A DNA stretch of 64,000 nucleotides, from positions 1 through 64,000 of the forward strand of contig NZ_CANMLV010000010.1 in NCBI RefSeq assembly GCF_947498825.1, written 5' to 3'. Position numbers and translations under genes: made by a program. The notes under the pieces are model-generated. The model was given only the letters and a program-made list of their open reading frames with translations. It made no database searches and was not told the DNA's origin. Of the stretch, positions 11,739-23,440 are shown piece after piece (position 1 is the first letter of the stretch; every line of letters starts with the position of its first letter). Source of the stretch: an uncultured Cedecea sp. Its GTDB lineage: Bacteria > Pseudomonadota > Gammaproteobacteria > Enterobacterales > Enterobacteriaceae.

Positions 11739-13667
11739 TTGAGTGACATGGCGAAAAACCTAATACTCTGGCTAGTCATTGCCGTCGTGCTAATGTCAGT
11801 TTTTCAGAGCTTTGGGCCCAGCGAGTCGAATAGCCGTAGAGTGGACTATTCCACTTTCTTGTCTGAAGTAAATCAGGATCAGGTTCGTGAAGTTCGTATC
11901 AACGGGCGTGAAATCAACGTTACTTTGAAAGACAGTAACCGATACACGACATACATTCCCGTTAATGACCCTAAACTGCTTGATAATCTGTTGACTAAAC
12001 AGGTGAAAGTGGTTGGTGAACCACCTGAAGAGCCTAGCTTACTGGCTTCTATCTTCATATCATGGTTCCCGATGCTATTGCTGATAGGGGTTTGGATTTT
12101 CTTTATGCGTCAAATGCAGGGCGGTGGCGGCAAAGGTGCCATGTCGTTCGGTAAGAGCAAGGCGCGTATGCTGACAGAAGACCAAATCAAAACAACCTTT
12201 GCGGATGTCGCAGGTTGTGATGAAGCAAAAGATGACGTTGTTGAACTGGTCGAATACCTGCGCGAACCGAGCCGTTTCCAGAAACTGGGCGGTAAGATTC
12301 CTAAAGGTGTGCTGATGGTGGGCCCACCGGGTACCGGTAAAACATTGCTGGCTAAAGCCATCGCTGGCGAAGCAAAAGTTCCGTTCTTTACGATTTCTGG
12401 TTCTGACTTTGTTGAAATGTTCGTTGGTGTTGGTGCATCGCGCGTTCGTGACATGTTTGAACAGGCGAAAAAAGCGGCACCTTGCATTATCTTTATCGAT
12501 GAAATCGATGCCGTGGGTCGTCAACGTGGCGCCGGTTTAGGTGGTGGTCACGATGAGCGTGAGCAGACCCTGAACCAGATGCTGGTTGAGATGGACGGCT
12601 TCGAAGGCAACGAAGGGATCATCGTGATTGCGGCAACTAACCGCCCTGATGTTCTGGATCCAGCATTACTACGTCCAGGCCGTTTTGACCGTCAGGTTGT
12701 GGTTGGTTTACCAGATGTTCGTGGCCGTGAGCAGATTCTGAAAGTGCATATGCGTCGTGTGCCTCTGGCAACTGATATCGATGCGGCAATTATTGCACGT
12801 GGTACCCCAGGTTTCTCAGGTGCTGACTTGGCTAACCTGGTTAACGAAGCGGCGCTGTTTGCTGCCCGTACCAACAAGCGTGTCGTATCGATGGTTGAGT
12901 TTGAAAAAGCGAAAGACAAAATCATGATGGGAGCAGAACGTCGCTCTCTGGTGATGACGGAAGCGCAAAAAGAATCAACTGCGTATCACGAAGCAGGACA
13001 TGCCATTATTGGTCGTCTGGTTCCTGAGCACGATCCGGTTCATAAAGTGACCATCATTCCACGTGGTCGTGCACTGGGTGTGACCTTCTTCCTGCCTGTC
13101 GGTGATGCGATTAGCGCCAGCCGTCAGAAACTGGAAAGCCAGATCTCGACACTTTATGGTGGTCGTCTGGCAGAAGAGATCATCTACGGTGTAGAAAAAG
13201 TGTCTACTGGTGCGTCTAACGATATTAAAGTTGCGACTAACCTGGCGCGTAACATGGTCACCCAATGGGGCTTCTCCGATAAACTGGGTCCACTGCTGTA
13301 TGCAGAGGAAGAAGGTGAGGTATTCCTGGGGCGTTCAGTTGCCAAAGCCAAGCATATGTCTGATGAGACTGCGCGTATCATCGACCAGGAAGTAAAAGCC
13401 CTGATTGAGCGCAACTATGCTCGTGCTCGCCGTCTGTTGGACGAAAATATGGACATCCTTCATGCAATGAAAGACGCATTGATGAAGTATGAAACTATTG
13501 ATGCTCCGCAGATTGATGACTTGATGGCTCGTCGTGAAGTGCGTACGCCTGCAGGCTGGGATGATGATTCTAAGTCTAAAGGTAACTCTGGCAACAATGC
13601 TACGCCAAGCGCTGTGAGCCCGGCTGATGCGTCAGATACCTCTGGCTCAGAAAAAACGCCTGAGTAA
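11739..13667 (+). CDS. ftsH: ATP-dependent zinc metalloprotease FtsH
   Basis: Hexameric membrane AAA+ protease that degrades SigmaH, LpxC, SecY and damaged membrane proteins. Seen: TM1 about residues 7-27, periplasmic domain, TM2 about 100-122, Walker A GPPGTGKT near 195, Walker [13 protein letters not shown], then zinc site HEAGH near residue 417. The first codon could be TTG 11739 (GTGAGG site 8 bases upstream) or ATG 11748, three codons on; both keep the family N-terminus MAKNLILW. The C-terminal tail after [10 protein letters not shown] diverges from E. coli, which is normal. It is followed by a strong terminator. Confidence 0.98.
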   Translation: MSDMAKNLILWLVIAVVLMSVFQSFGPSESNSRRVDYSTFLSEVNQDQVREVRINGREINVTLKDSNRYTTYIPVNDPKLLDNLLTKQVKVVGEPPEEPSLLASIFISWFPMLLLIGVWIFFMRQMQGGGGKGAMSFGKSKARMLTEDQIKTTFADVAGCDEAKDDVVELVEYLREPSRFQKLGGKIPKGVLMVGPPGTGKTLLAKAIAGEAKVPFFTISGSDFVEMFVGVGASRVRDMFEQAKKAAPCIIFIDEIDAVGRQRGAGLGGGHDEREQTLNQMLVEMDGFEGNEGIIVIAATNRPDVLDPALLRPGRFDRQVVVGLPDVRGREQILKVHMRRVPLATDIDAAIIARGTPGFSGADLANLVNEAALFAARTNKRVVSMVEFEKAKDKIMMGAERRSLVMTEAQKESTAYHEAGHAIIGRLVPEHDPVHKVTIIPRGRALGVTFFLPVGDAISASRQKLESQISTLYGGRLAEEIIYGVEKVSTGASNDIKVATNLARNMVTQWGFSDKLGPLLYAEEEGEVFLGRSVAKAKHMSDETARIIDQEVKALIERNYARARRLLDENMDILHAMKDALMKYETIDAPQIDDLMARREVRTPAGWDDDSKSKGNSGNNATPSAVSPADASDTSGSEKTPE

Positions 13668-13700
13668 CTGTTAGCGAGTCTGACAAGATGTTTTTATTAT

Positions 13701-13730
13701 AAAAACCCGGGGTAACTCCCGGGTTTTTTA
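13701..13730 (+). terminator. Rho-independent terminator after ftsH
   Basis: 11-bp stem AAAAACCCGGG (13701-13711) / CCCGGGTTTTT (13718-13728) around GTAACT, ending in a T run. The remaining roughly 240 bases up to folP hold no recognisable gene. Confidence 0.9.
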
Positions 13731-13972
13731 TTTTCTGAAAATCATTAATTCAACGCGTTATCCCTGTACCATCACAGCCGGATTCAGGGCTGAAGTCTGC
13801 CAAATGACCTAAGTGCGGCGACGGAAGTGTAAAAGCGGTGTAACATCTGCTCTATCCCTGGATCAAAAACTGATAGCATAATTCGCCTTAGTCACTTATC
13901 AGGCTAGAGACGGGGGGAGTATCAATCTCCTTGTGTTTCCGGCTCATGCTATAAAATATGGACAAAAATCAC

Positions 13973-14821
13973 ATGCTATTACGCGCACAGGGCGCCACGC
14001 TTGATATGAACCATCCCCATGTGATGGGGATACTCAACGTGACGCCGGACTCTTTTTCCGATGGTGGTAAACACAACGCATTAATTGATGCGCTAAAACA
14101 TGCCAATGCCATGATTAACGCCGGAGCAACCATTATTGATGTTGGCGGCGAGTCGACGCGCCCCGGTGCTGCACAAGTCAGCCTCGATGAAGAACTGTCC
14201 CGCGTTATTCCTGTTGTTGAGGCACTGGCGCAGCGATTTGAAGTTTGGATTTCGGTGGACACTTCCCAGGGGGAAGTGATGAAGGAGTCGGCCAGAGTTG
14301 GCGCTCATCTGATCAATGATATTCGTTCATTGCAGCTACCAGGAGCCTTGCAAGCCGCAGCTGAAACGGGATTACCCGTCTGCCTGATGCATATGCAAGG
14401 CGAGCCAGGAACCATGCAGCAAGCTCCCCATTACGATGATATTTTTGCTGATGTGCATAATTTTTTTGTTGAGAATATTGCGCGTTGTGAAGCTGCAGGT
14501 ATTACAAAAGATAAATTGTTACTCGACCCGGGCTTTGGTTTCGGTAAGAATCTCACCCATAATTACCAGCTACTGGCTCGCCTTTGGGAATTTCATCGCT
14601 ATGATCTGCCCTTACTGGTCGGTATGTCGCGTAAATCGATGGTTGGCCAGTTATTGAATGTCGGTCCTGAACACCGTTTGAGTGGCAGTCTGGCTTGCGC
14701 AGTTATTGCTGCAATGCAAGGAGCGCATATTATACGTGTTCATGATGTCAAAGAGACTGTAGACGCAATCCGTGTGGTTGAAGCCACCCTTTCAGCGAAG
14801 GAAAATAGTCGTTATGAGTAG
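13973..14821 (+). CDS. folP: Dihydropteroate synthase
   Basis: Folate enzyme that joins p-aminobenzoate to 6-hydroxymethyl-dihydropterin pyrophosphate; the sulfonamide target. TIM-barrel signatures are present: [14 protein letters not shown] (pyrophosphate loop), [11 protein letters not shown] and [11 protein letters not shown], with GMSRKS near the C-terminus. ATG 13973 gives 282 aa and aligns with the E. coli start; ATG 13958 is five codons upstream in frame and cannot be excluded because neither has an obvious ribosome-binding site. Its stop overlaps the glmM start by 8 bases, so the two are coupled. Confidence 0.97.
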   Translation: MLLRAQGATLDMNHPHVMGILNVTPDSFSDGGKHNALIDALKHANAMINAGATIIDVGGESTRPGAAQVSLDEELSRVIPVVEALAQRFEVWISVDTSQGEVMKESARVGAHLINDIRSLQLPGALQAAAETGLPVCLMHMQGEPGTMQQAPHYDDIFADVHNFFVENIARCEAAGITKDKLLLDPGFGFGKNLTHNYQLLARLWEFHRYDLPLLVGMSRKSMVGQLLNVGPEHRLSGSLACAVIAAMQGAHIIRVHDVKETVDAIRVVEATLSAKENSRYE

Positions 14822-16151
14822 CCGTAAATATTTTGGTACTGATGGTATTCGTGGCCGTGTAGGTGAAGCGCCGATCACGCCTGATTTTATGTTGAAACTG
14901 GGATGGGCAGCAGGAAAAGTTCTCGCTCGTCATGGTTCACGTAAAATAATTATTGGTAAAGATACACGTATTTCCGGTTATATGCTGGAGTCTGCGCTGG
15001 AAGCGGGGCTTGCTGCCGCAGGCTTATCTGCGTCTTTTACCGGACCCATGCCAACTCCGGCAGTCGCTTATTTAACGCGTGCCTTCCGTGCTGAGGCCGG
15101 GATTGTTATTTCAGCCTCTCATAACCCTTTCTACGATAACGGCATCAAATTTTTCTCCATTGATGGCACCAAACTGCCTGATGCAGTTGAAGAAGCTATT
15201 GAAGCGGAAATGGAAAAAGAACTGACCTGTGTCGATTCTACTCAGCTGGGTAAAGCGAGCCGTATCGTTGATGCTGCCGGACGTTATATTGAATTCTGTA
15301 AAGGTACCTTCCCGAATGAGCTCAGTCTGAACGAGCTGAAAGTGGTGGTTGACTGCGCTAACGGCGCAACTTATCACATTGCGCCTAATGTGCTGCGCGA
15401 GCTGGGGGCTAATGTTATTGCCGTTGGCTGCGAACCAAATGGTTTGAACATTAACGAAAAATGCGGTGCCACCGATGTCGAAATGCTTCAGGCCCGCGTT
15501 CTGGCTGAAAAAGCGGATCTGGGTATCGCACTGGATGGTGATGGCGACCGTATCATCATGGTTGATGAACAAGGTAACAAAGTCGATGGCGATCAAATTC
15601 TGTATATTATCGCCCGTGAAGCGCTGCGCCAGGGGCAGTTACGCGGTGGTGTTGTCGGGACTCTGATGAGTAATATGGGTCTTGAAGTTGCCTTAAAAGA
15701 GCTGGGTATTCCGTTTGCCCGTGCCAAAGTAGGTGACCGTTACGTACTGGAAAAACTGCAAGAGAAAGGCTGGCGTATTGGTGCTGAAAACTCCGGGCAT
15801 GTCATTCTGCTGGACAGCACGACGACAGGTGACGGTATTGTCGCCGGTTTGCAAGTGCTCACTGCTATGATGCGTAACAACATGAGTCTGGGTGATTTAT
15901 GTAGTGGCATGAAACTTTTCCCACAGGTTTTAGTGAATGTCCGCTTTGCAGCAGGCTCTAGCGATCCGCTAGAAAATGCAGAAGTGAAACGTGTTACTGA
16001 GGAAGTTGAACAGAAACTCGGCCGTCGTGGACGGGTGCTGTTACGTAAATCAGGTACCGAGCCTTTAATCCGCGTTATGGTTGAAGGTGAAGATGAAGCT
16101 CAGGTCACGGAATTTGCTCATCGTATCGCAGATGCGGTAAAAGCCGTCTGA
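14814..16151 (+). CDS. glmM: Phosphoglucosamine mutase
   Basis: Converts glucosamine-6-phosphate to glucosamine-1-phosphate for UDP-GlcNAc synthesis. Start ATG 14814 gives [17 protein letters not shown] and 445 aa, as in E. coli. The phosphoserine loop is ISASHNP (Ser near 102), the metal loop DGDGDR, the sugar-binding loop GAENSGH, and the phosphate-binding [12 protein letters not shown] is at the C-terminus. It starts inside the end of folP. A stem AAACCGGT/ACCGGTTT (16168-16193) follows and could act as a weak terminator. Confidence 0.98.
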   Translation: MSSRKYFGTDGIRGRVGEAPITPDFMLKLGWAAGKVLARHGSRKIIIGKDTRISGYMLESALEAGLAAAGLSASFTGPMPTPAVAYLTRAFRAEAGIVISASHNPFYDNGIKFFSIDGTKLPDAVEEAIEAEMEKELTCVDSTQLGKASRIVDAAGRYIEFCKGTFPNELSLNELKVVVDCANGATYHIAPNVLRELGANVIAVGCEPNGLNINEKCGATDVEMLQARVLAEKADLGIALDGDGDRIIMVDEQGNKVDGDQILYIIAREALRQGQLRGGVVGTLMSNMGLEVALKELGIPFARAKVGDRYVLEKLQEKGWRIGAENSGHVILLDSTTTGDGIVAGLQVLTAMMRNNMSLGDLCSGMKLFPQVLVNVRFAAGSSDPLENAEVKRVTEEVEQKLGRRGRVLLRKSGTEPLIRVMVEGEDEAQVTEFAHRIADAVKAV

Positions 16152-16378
16152 GTGTCATTATTATGAAAAACCGGTCATTATTTATACCGGTTTAACTGAC
16201 CAAAGTCAGTGATTTGGTGTTTTTTTCCGCAGTCAGTGCAATGTTAATAAATTGCCCTTGCGCAGCACTATGACTTTGGTTAGTATTCTCACCCGCTTCA
16301 CCGGGTAATGAAAAAAGTATCCGCTTTACTGATTTGAAGCAATTTGCGCGCGGTAAACCCGCAAGGAACAGGTTGATT

Positions 16379-16711
16379 ATGTACGAAGCTCTTTTGGTTA
16401 TCTTCCTTATTGTGGCATTAGGTCTTGTAGGCCTGATCATGTTGCAGCAGGGTAAAGGCGCTGATATGGGAGCCTCTTTTGGAGCAGGCGCTTCCGCTAC
16501 TTTATTTGGTTCGAACGGTTCAGGCAACTTTATGACCCGTATGACCGGTATTTTAGGGACGTTGTTCTTCATTCTCAGTCTGGTTCTCGGTAATCTGAGC
16601 GCTAACAAATCAGGAACAGGAAGTGAGTGGGATAATCTGAGTCAGCCAGCGCAAGCTGAGCAGTCTGCACCTGCGGCGCCTACTACGCCAAGCAGTGATA
16701 TCCCGCAGTAA
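16379..16711 (+). CDS. secG: Preprotein translocase subunit SecG
   Basis: Third subunit of the SecYEG channel. It is 110 aa with two membrane helices (about residues 3-22 and 52-72) linked by the conserved cytosolic segment LQQGKGADMGASFGAGASAT. The tail is Ala/Pro-rich and ends SSDIPQ. ATG 16379 is preceded by AAGGAACAGG and gives the family N-terminus MYEALLVIFL; an upstream in-frame ATG at 16334 is rejected. Two tRNA genes follow on the same strand, as in E. coli. Confidence 0.97.
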   Translation: MYEALLVIFLIVALGLVGLIMLQQGKGADMGASFGAGASATLFGSNGSGNFMTRMTGILGTLFFILSLVLGNLSANKSGTGSEWDNLSQPAQAEQSAPAAPTTPSSDIPQ

Positions 16712-16748
16712 TAAATACGATAAAAAAACATTATTGTATTTACAGAGT

Positions 16749-16835
16749 GCCGTGGTGGTGGAATTGGTAGACACGCTACCTTGAGGTGGTAGTGCCCGAT
16801 TGGGCTTACGGGTTCAAGTCCCGTCCTCGGTACCA
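16749..16835 (+). tRNA. leuU: tRNA-Leu (anticodon GAG)
   Basis: 87-nt class II tRNA with encoded CCA (16833-16835). The anticodon stem CTACC/GGTAG encloses TTGAGGT (anticodon GAG, reading CUC/CUU), and a long variable arm AGTGCCCGATTGGGCT is present. The T arm is ACGGGTTCAAGTCCCGT. It sits at the conserved leuU position between secG and metY. One oddity: acceptor position 5 is T (16753) facing T at position 68 (16827), a mismatch where E. coli has an A-U pair. Confidence 0.95.
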
Positions 16836-16896
16836 ACAAGTCTTAGCATCTCTTGCTTTTATAGCAATACTGGCGTAGTATTTGCCACGTTTCGGA

Positions 16897-16973
<77 letters not shown>

Positions 16974-17103
16974 CTTTCCCTGAGAATTATTTTTCAAATA
17001 TCCTGTGAACATCTTTGATGCATTCGCGAAGAATTTAGAAAAAAGTTCTCCTGGACGGTGTCCGGGCCGCCTCTGGCGGTATACAGGGTTCAGTTATCTA
17101 AAG

Positions 17104-17126
17104 CCCCGATTTATCGGGGTTTTTTG
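17104..17126 (+). terminator. Intrinsic terminator/attenuator between metY and rimP
   Basis: Stem CCCCGAT (17104-17110) / ATCGGGG (17113-17119) followed by TTTTTTT. In E. coli partial read-through here feeds the nusA-infB operon. Confidence 0.8.
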
Positions 17127-17184
17127 TTATCTGATTTCAGAATAACTGGGCTTTATGCCCTTTTTTTATGTCTTGGGGGTGGGC

Positions 17185-17637
17185 TTGTCCACATTAGAGC
17201 AAAAATTAACAGAGATGATTTCGGCACCTGTCGAGGCGCTAGGTTACGAATTAGTAGGTATTGAGTTTATTCGTGGTCGCCAGTCAACGCTGCGTATCTA
17301 TATTGATAGTGAAGATGGTATCGATGTTGATGATTGTGCTGATGTCAGTCACCAAGTCAGTGCGGTTTTCGATGTTGAAGACCCAATAACTGTTGCCTAT
17401 AACCTGGAAGTATCCTCACCAGGTCTGGACCGTCCTTTATTTAGCGCAGAACACTACCAACGCTTTAGTGGCGAAGAGGTAAGTATTGTGTTGCGTATGG
17501 CCGTACAGAACCGCCGTAAATGGTCTGGTATTATTAAATCTGTAGACGGTGAAATGATTACGGTTACGGTCGAAGGCAAAGACGAAGTGTTCGCCCTGAG
17601 TAATATCCAGAAAGCGAACCTGGTACCCCACTTTTAA
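17185..17637 (+). CDS. rimP: Ribosome maturation factor RimP
   Basis: Acts in 30S subunit maturation. The probable start is TTG 17185, preceded by the G-rich site GGGGGTGGG, which gives [11 protein letters not shown] at the N-terminus and 150 aa, exactly the E. coli form. An in-frame ATG at 17155 would add ten hydrophobic residues without homology. Conserved segments are [26 protein letters not shown] and the C-terminal [12 protein letters not shown]. First protein gene of the nusA-infB operon, 27 bases before nusA. Confidence 0.96.
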   Translation: MSTLEQKLTEMISAPVEALGYELVGIEFIRGRQSTLRIYIDSEDGIDVDDCADVSHQVSAVFDVEDPITVAYNLEVSSPGLDRPLFSAEHYQRFSGEEVSIVLRMAVQNRRKWSGIIKSVDGEMITVTVEGKDEVFALSNIQKANLVPHF

Positions 17638-17664
17638 TAGTTTGGATTGAGGTGAAAACCCAGG

Positions 17665-19152
17665 ATGAACAAAGAAATTTTGGCTGTTGTTGAGGCCGTT
17701 TCCAACGAAAAATCTTTACCGCGCGAAAAGATCTTTGAAGCGCTGGAAAGTGCACTGGCAACAGCAACAAAGAAAAAATACGAGCAAGAGATTGAAGTTC
17801 GTGTCAGCATTGACCGTAAAAGCGGCGATTTTGACACTTTCCGTCGTTGGTTAGTGGTTGAAGATGTGACTTTACCGACACGTGAAATTACGCTTGAAGC
17901 GGCTCGTTTTGAAGATCCTGCTTTTGATGTGGGTGATTACGTTGAAGATCAGATTGAGTCTGTTACCTTTGACCGTATCACTACGCAAACGGCAAAGCAG
18001 GTTATCGTACAAAAAGTACGTGAAGCTGAACGCGCAATGGTTGTGGATCAATTCCGCGAGCATGAAGGTGAGATAATCACTGGTGTCGTGAAGAAAGTGA
18101 ATCGTGAAAATATCGCTCTCGATTTGGGTAATAATGCTGAAGCGGTTATCCTGCGTGAAGATATGTTACCGCGTGAAAACTTCCGCCCTGGTGACCGTAT
18201 CCGTGGTGTGCTTTATGCCGTTCGCCCTGAAGCACGCGGTGCCCAACTGTTTGTCAGCCGCTCTAAAGCAGAAATGCTGATCGAACTATTCCGTATCGAA
18301 GTGCCAGAAATTGGCGAAGAAGTGATTGAAATTAAAGCAGCTGCCCGCGATCCTGGTTCTCGCGCAAAAATTGCCGTGAAGACCAACGATAAACGTATCG
18401 ATCCCGTTGGTGCCTGTGTGGGTATGCGTGGTGCGCGTGTTCAGGCTGTTTCTACTGAGCTTGCGGGCGAACGTATTGATATCGTGCTGTGGGATGATAA
18501 CCCTGCTCAGTTTGTTATCAATGCCATGGCGCCTGCTGATGTTGCCTCTATCGTGGTTGATGAAGACAAACATACGATGGATATTGCAGTAGAAGCGGGT
18601 AACCTGGCCCAGGCCATTGGTCGTAACGGTCAGAACGTTCGTCTGGCTGCACAGCTCAGTGGCTGGGAACTCAACGTGATGACCGTTGACGACTTACAGG
18701 CTAAACATCAGGCTGAAGCGCATGCTGCGATTGATATTTTCACCAAATACCTCGATATTGATGAAGATTTCGCCACAGTATTAGTCGAAGAAGGTTTTGC
18801 AACACTCGAAGAACTGGCTTACGTGCCTGTCAAAGAGTTGCTGGAAATCGATGGTCTTGACGAAGATACTGTTGAAGCATTGCGCGATCGTGCTAAAAAC
18901 GCACTGACGACAATTGCATTGGCTCAGGAAGAATCTTTAGGTGATAAGAAACCTGCTGAAGATTTACTGGCCCTTGATGGTATGGATCGCCCGCTGGCAT
19001 TTAAATTAGCTGCACGTGATGTTATCTCGCTGGAAGACCTTGCCGAGCAAGGTGTTGATGATCTGTCAGATATCGAAGGCTTGACGAGTGAGAGAGCCGG
19101 TGAATTGATTATGGCAGCGCGCAACATTTGCTGGTTTGGCGGCGAAGAGTAA
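17665..19152 (+). CDS. nusA: Transcription termination/antitermination factor NusA
   Basis: RNA polymerase-associated factor controlling pausing, termination and antitermination. 495 aa, as in E. coli: N-terminal RNAP-binding domain (1-130), S1 domain (about 135-200), two KH domains (about 230-345, including [11 protein letters not shown] and [11 protein letters not shown]) and two acidic C-terminal repeats AR1 and AR2 that bind alpha CTD and LambdaN in E. coli. It lies within the rimP-nusA-infB-rbfA-truB operon, 24 bases before infB. Confidence 0.98.
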   Translation: MNKEILAVVEAVSNEKSLPREKIFEALESALATATKKKYEQEIEVRVSIDRKSGDFDTFRRWLVVEDVTLPTREITLEAARFEDPAFDVGDYVEDQIESVTFDRITTQTAKQVIVQKVREAERAMVVDQFREHEGEIITGVVKKVNRENIALDLGNNAEAVILREDMLPRENFRPGDRIRGVLYAVRPEARGAQLFVSRSKAEMLIELFRIEVPEIGEEVIEIKAAARDPGSRAKIAVKTNDKRIDPVGACVGMRGARVQAVSTELAGERIDIVLWDDNPAQFVINAMAPADVASIVVDEDKHTMDIAVEAGNLAQAIGRNGQNVRLAAQLSGWELNVMTVDDLQAKHQAEAHAAIDIFTKYLDIDEDFATVLVEEGFATLEELAYVPVKELLEIDGLDEDTVEALRDRAKNALTTIALAQEESLGDKKPAEDLLALDGMDRPLAFKLAARDVISLEDLAEQGVDDLSDIEGLTSERAGELIMAARNICWFGGEE

Positions 19153-19176
19153 TAAACTGTAGCAGGAAGGAACAGC

Positions 19177-21864
19177 ATGACAGATGTAACCGTAAAAGCG
19201 CTGGCCGCAGAGATTCAGACCTCCGTCGACCGTCTGGTACAGCAATTTGCTGATGCAGGGATCCCGAAGTCTGCTGATGATTCTGTTTCCGCGCAAGAGA
19301 AGCAAACGCTCTTGGCCCATCTGAACAGTGAACATGGTTCAGTGCCAGACAAGTTGACGTTACAGCGCAAAACGCGTAGTACGTTAAATATTCCAGGTAC
19401 CGGTGGGAAAAGTAAATCGGTACAAATCGAAGTCCGCAAGAAGCGCACCTTTGTAAAACGTGATCCGCAAGAGGCTGAACGTCTTGCCGCGGAAGAACAA
19501 GCGCTGCGTGAAGCGGAAGAGCAAGCCCGTCGTGAGGCAGAGGAAGCTGCCAAACTTGTGGCACAAGAAAAAGCTAAGCGTGATGCTGAAGAACAAGCCA
19601 GGCGCGAAGTCGCTGAGAAAGCGAAACGTGTAGCTGCGGAAAAAGACAAAGTGACTCATCAACAATCAGACGATATGACGAAAACCGCCCAAGCCGATAA
19701 AGCCCGCCGTGAAGCAGAAGCTGCTGAACTGAAACGTAAAGCAGAAGAAGAAGCGCGTCGCAAGCTTGAAGAAGATGCCCGCCGTGTAGCTGAAGAAGCT
19801 CGTAAAATGGCCGAAGCAAATGCTGGTGTTTGGGCTGAACAAGAAAAAGTCGAAGACGACAAGTCTGACTATCACGTAACGACCTCTCAACATGCTCGTC
19901 AGGCTGAAGACGAAAACGACCGTGAAGTTGAAGGTGGTCGCAGCCGTACCCGCACTGTTGCTAAAGCCCCACGTCAGAAGAAAGCCGGTGGTAAGCATGG
20001 CGAGTCTAAAGCTGACCGTGAAGAAGCACGTGCAGCAGTACGTGGTGGTAAAGGTAAACGTAAGCCAAGTACACTTCAGCAGAGTTTTAACAAGCCTGCT
20101 CAGGCAGTAAACCGTGATGTTATCATCGGTGAAACTGTCACTGTTGCTGAACTGGCAAACAAAATGGCAGTTAAAGGTTCTCAGGTCATCAAAGCGATGA
20201 TGAAGCTGGGTGCCATGGCGACCATCAACCAGGTCATCGATCAGGAAACCGCACAGCTGGTTGCTGAAGAGATGGGCCATAAAGTTATTCTGCGTCGTGA
20301 AAACGAACTGGAAGAAGCGGTAATGAGCGATCGTGACACTGGTGCAGCTGCAGAAGCGCGTGCGCCAGTCGTTACTATCATGGGTCACGTAGACCACGGT
20401 AAAACCTCTCTGCTTGACTACATTCGTTCAACCAAAATCGCCTCAGGTGAAGCGGGTGGTATTACTCAGCACATCGGTGCTTACCACGTTGAAACTGACA
20501 ATGGCATGATTACCTTCCTGGATACACCGGGACACGCCGCGTTTACCTCAATGCGTGCTCGTGGTGCTCAGGCAACGGATATCGTGGTTCTGGTCGTTGC
20601 AGCAGACGATGGCGTGATGCCTCAGACTATCGAAGCTATCCAGCATGCGAAGGCGGCACAAGTGCCTGTTGTTGTTGCTGTGAACAAAATCGATAAGCCA
20701 GAAGCGGATCCGGATCGCGTTAAGACCGAGCTGTCTCAGTACGGCATCATGCCAGAAGAGTGGGGCGGTGAAAGCCAGTTTGTCCATGTATCAGCGAAAG
20801 CCGGTACCGGTATCGACGACCTGCTTGATGCAATCTTACTGCAATCTGAAGTCCTGGAGCTGAAAGCTGTTCGTGCAGGTATGGCAAGCGGCGTAGTTAT
20901 CGAATCTTACCTTGATAAAGGTCGTGGTCCGGTTGCGACTGTACTGGTTCGCGAAGGTACGCTGAACAAGGGTGATATTGTTCTGTGTGGCTTTGAATAT
21001 GGCCGCGTGCGTGCTATGCGTGATGAGCTAGGTCATGAAGTCACTGAAGCTGGCCCATCAATTCCTGTTGAGATCCTCGGTCTGTCCGGTGTTCCTGCTG
21101 CGGGTGATGAAGTCACCGTTGTACGTGACGAGAAAAAAGCGCGTGAAGTTGCGCTGTATCGCCAAGGTAAATTCCGTGACGTTAAACTGGCACGTCAGCA
21201 GAAGTCTAAACTGGAAAACATGTTCGCTAACATGACTGAAGGCGAAGTGTCTGAAGTGAATATCGTGCTGAAAGCTGATGTTCAGGGCTCCGTGGAAGCA
21301 ATCAGTGATTCACTGCTGAAACTGTCAACCGATGAAGTTAAAGTTAAAATTATCGGTTCTGGTGTGGGTGGTATTACTGAAACTGATGCAACACTTGCTG
21401 CGGCTTCTAACGCTATCCTGGTTGGCTTTAACGTTCGTGCGGATGCTTCTGCTCGTCGTGTCATTGATGCTGAAAGCCTGGATCTGCGTTACTACTCCGT
21501 TATCTATCACTTGATTGACGAAGTGAAAGCGGCAATGAGCGGTATGCTGTCTCCAGAACTGAAACAGCAGATCCTCGGCCTGGCAGAAGTTCGTGATGTG
21601 TTTAAATCACCGAAATTTGGTGCCATTGCAGGTTGTATGGTTACTGAAGGTGTGGTTAAACGTCACAACCCAATCCGTGTTTTGCGCGATAACGTGGTTA
21701 TCTATGAAGGCGAACTGGAATCTCTGCGTCGCTTTAAAGACGATGCAGCCGAAGTTCGTAACGGCATGGAATGTGGTATCGGTGTTAAAAACTACAATGA
21801 CGTTCGCGTAGGCGACGTGATTGAAGTATTCGAAATCATCGAGATCAAGCGTATCATTTCCTGA
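19177..21864 (+). CDS. infB: Translation initiation factor IF-2
   Basis: GTPase that brings initiator tRNA to the 30S subunit and promotes subunit joining. 895 aa: N-terminal IF2_N domain, a long charged helical Glu/Ala/Arg/Lys-rich linker (about 105-220), a second IF2_N domain, then the G domain with [14 protein letters not shown] and NKID, and EF-Tu-like domains II and IV ending [17 protein letters not shown] at codon 159 (19651) coincides with the E. coli internal start for the shorter IF2 form. ATG 19177 has an AGGAAGG site. Confidence 0.98.
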   Translation: MTDVTVKALAAEIQTSVDRLVQQFADAGIPKSADDSVSAQEKQTLLAHLNSEHGSVPDKLTLQRKTRSTLNIPGTGGKSKSVQIEVRKKRTFVKRDPQEAERLAAEEQALREAEEQARREAEEAAKLVAQEKAKRDAEEQARREVAEKAKRVAAEKDKVTHQQSDDMTKTAQADKARREAEAAELKRKAEEEARRKLEEDARRVAEEARKMAEANAGVWAEQEKVEDDKSDYHVTTSQHARQAEDENDREVEGGRSRTRTVAKAPRQKKAGGKHGESKADREEARAAVRGGKGKRKPSTLQQSFNKPAQAVNRDVIIGETVTVAELANKMAVKGSQVIKAMMKLGAMATINQVIDQETAQLVAEEMGHKVILRRENELEEAVMSDRDTGAAAEARAPVVTIMGHVDHGKTSLLDYIRSTKIASGEAGGITQHIGAYHVETDNGMITFLDTPGHAAFTSMRARGAQATDIVVLVVAADDGVMPQTIEAIQHAKAAQVPVVVAVNKIDKPEADPDRVKTELSQYGIMPEEWGGESQFVHVSAKAGTGIDDLLDAILLQSEVLELKAVRAGMASGVVIESYLDKGRGPVATVLVREGTLNKGDIVLCGFEYGRVRAMRDELGHEVTEAGPSIPVEILGLSGVPAAGDEVTVVRDEKKAREVALYRQGKFRDVKLARQQKSKLENMFANMTEGEVSEVNIVLKADVQGSVEAISDSLLKLSTDEVKVKIIGSGVGGITETDATLAAASNAILVGFNVRADASARRVIDAESLDLRYYSVIYHLIDEVKAAMSGMLSPELKQQILGLAEVRDVFKSPKFGAIAGCMVTEGVVKRHNPIRVLRDNVVIYEGELESLRRFKDDAAEVRNGMECGIGVKNYNDVRVGDVIEVFEIIEIKRIIS
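19651..19653 (+). promoter_or_regulatory. Probable internal start codon for short IF2 form
   Basis: GTG at codon 159 of infB, followed by codons for [10 protein letters not shown], matches the place and local sequence of the E. coli IF2-beta internal start (VSNQQ.DDMTK). Inferred from homology; there is only a weak purine-rich stretch (GGAAAAAG) before it. Confidence 0.55.
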
Positions 21865-21927
21865 TAGGCGCACCACACTTATTATCAGGGGGGCCGAGTG
21901 CCCCCCGTTTTGTCTGGAGAAATTATT

Positions 21928-22329
21928 ATGGCGAAAGAATTTGGTCGCCCACAGCGTGTTTCTCAGGAACTGCAGAAAGAAATTGCCATTATCCTGCAAC
22001 GTGAGATTAAAGATCCGCGTCTGGGTATGATGACGACAGTTTCTGGCGTTGAGGTTTCTCGCGATTTGGCTTATGCCAAAGTATTCGTGACTTTCCTGAA
22101 TGATAAAGATGAAGATGCAGTAAAAGAAGGTATCAAAGTTTTGCAGGATGCCTCAGGCTACATCCGTTCTTTGCTTGGCAAAGCCATGCGTCTGCGTATT
22201 GTTCCGGAGTTAACCTTCTTCTACGATAATTCGTTGGTTGAAGGGATGAGAATGTCTAATCTGGTTTCTAATGTCATCCGTCATGATGATGAGCGTCGTG
22301 TAAACACGGACGACAGTAAGGAGGATTGA
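21928..22329 (+). CDS. rbfA: 30S ribosome-binding factor RbfA
   Basis: Cold-shock KH-like factor needed for 16S rRNA 5' processing and 30S maturation. ATG 21928 follows TGGAGAAATT and gives [11 protein letters not shown] and 133 aa, as in E. coli. An in-frame GTG at 21898 lies in the intergenic G-rich stretch and is rejected. The family segment [19 protein letters not shown] is present. The stop codon shares its last base with the truB ATG, which suggests translational coupling. Confidence 0.97.
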   Translation: MAKEFGRPQRVSQELQKEIAIILQREIKDPRLGMMTTVSGVEVSRDLAYAKVFVTFLNDKDEDAVKEGIKVLQDASGYIRSLLGKAMRLRIVPELTFFYDNSLVEGMRMSNLVSNVIRHDDERRVNTDDSKED

Positions 22330-23273
22330 TGAGTCGTCCTCGTCGTCGAGGCCGTGATATACACGGCGTACTGTTACTGGATAAACCGCAAGGCCTGTCT
22401 TCTAACGATGCCCTGCAGAAAGTAAAACGTCTTTATAACGCTAACCGTGCGGGGCATACGGGGGCGCTTGACCCTCTGGCGACCGGTATGTTGCCGATAT
22501 GCCTCGGAGAAGCGACAAAGTTTTCTCAGTACCTGCTGGACTCAGATAAACGCTATCGTGTGATTGCGCGTCTTGGTCAGCGTACGGATACTTCTGACGC
22601 CGATGGACAGATTGTTGAAGAACGTGAAGTGAATTTCAGTGCTGAGCAGCTTGCCACGGCACTGGAGTCATTTCGCGGTGAAACACAGCAAGTTCCTTCT
22701 ATGTATTCGGCCCTGAAGTATCAGGGAAAACCGTTGTATGAATATGCCCGTCAGGGTATCAGCGTGCCGCGAGAATCCCGTGCTATTGTTGTGTATGAAC
22801 TCCTGTTCTTGCGGCATGAAGGTCATGAACTGGAACTGGAAATTCACTGCTCTAAAGGCACATATATTCGCACCATTATTGATGATCTTGGTGAAAAACT
22901 GGGATGCGGTGCACACGTGACGTTTTTGCGTCGTCTTGCGGTCAGCACTTATCCTGTTGAACGTATGGTCACGCTGGAACAGCTTAATGCTTTGGTTGCA
23001 GAAGCAGAAGCACAGGATGTTGCATCGGCCAGTCTGTTAGATCCTTTACTGATGCCAATGGACAGTCCGGCTGCAGACTTCCCCGTAGTGAACCTCTTAT
23101 CAGAGGTGGCCGTCTGGTTTAAAAATGGTCAGCCTGTTCGTGTTGCCGGAGCCCCGCAAGAAGGTTTGGTACGCGTGACAGAAGGAAGTGAGCAGAAATT
23201 TATTGGCATGGCAGAAATCCTTGATGACGGGCGTGTTGCGCCGCGTCGCCTGGTTGTTGAATACCCTGTCTGA
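22329..23273 (+). CDS. truB: tRNA pseudouridine-55 synthase
   Basis: Makes pseudouridine at position 55 of the T loop in nearly all tRNAs. 314 aa with the catalytic Asp48 in [13 protein letters not shown], the [17 protein letters not shown] and [12 protein letters not shown] motifs and a C-terminal PUA-like domain. The GGAGG at 22320-22324 serves as its ribosome-binding site inside the end of rbfA. Last gene of the operon; 147 bases separate it from rpsO. Confidence 0.97.
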   Translation: MSRPRRRGRDIHGVLLLDKPQGLSSNDALQKVKRLYNANRAGHTGALDPLATGMLPICLGEATKFSQYLLDSDKRYRVIARLGQRTDTSDADGQIVEEREVNFSAEQLATALESFRGETQQVPSMYSALKYQGKPLYEYARQGISVPRESRAIVVYELLFLRHEGHELELEIHCSKGTYIRTIIDDLGEKLGCGAHVTFLRRLAVSTYPVERMVTLEQLNALVAEAEAQDVASASLLDPLLMPMDSPAADFPVVNLLSEVAVWFKNGQPVRVAGAPQEGLVRVTEGSEQKFIGMAEILDDGRVAPRRLVVEYPV

Positions 23274-23365
23274 ATCCGCTCAGCTTGCGATCAAGGGTCG
23301 CGACAGGTAAAATGACGCGGCTTACTGCCGGGTAAGTATTTTTTCTTTCCTGGCAGGTACTGTGG

Positions 23366-23440
23366 TTGCTGAATTAGAGATCGGCACCCTCTTTTTTTAT
23401 CTATAATTCTGGAGTTAAAAATGTCTCTAAGCGTTGAAGC
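23366..23440 (+). promoter_or_regulatory. rpsO translational operator (S15-binding pseudoknot region)
   Basis: The rpsO leader retains the E. coli operator block GCTGAATTAGAGATCGGC (23368-23385), followed by the GGAG ribosome-binding site and the first rpsO codons. In E. coli this folds as a pseudoknot that S15 traps on the ribosome. Function is inferred from sequence conservation. Confidence 0.6.

Noticed and set aside
12075-12524. 149-codon open frame on the minus strand inside ftsH
   Set aside because: Antisense to the AAA domain; composition (many His, Thr, Phe) is typical of reverse-strand reading.
19666-20397. 243-codon open frame on the minus strand inside infB
   Set aside because: Antisense shadow of a strongly codon-biased gene; the translation is Phe/Thr/Cys-rich and resembles no protein.
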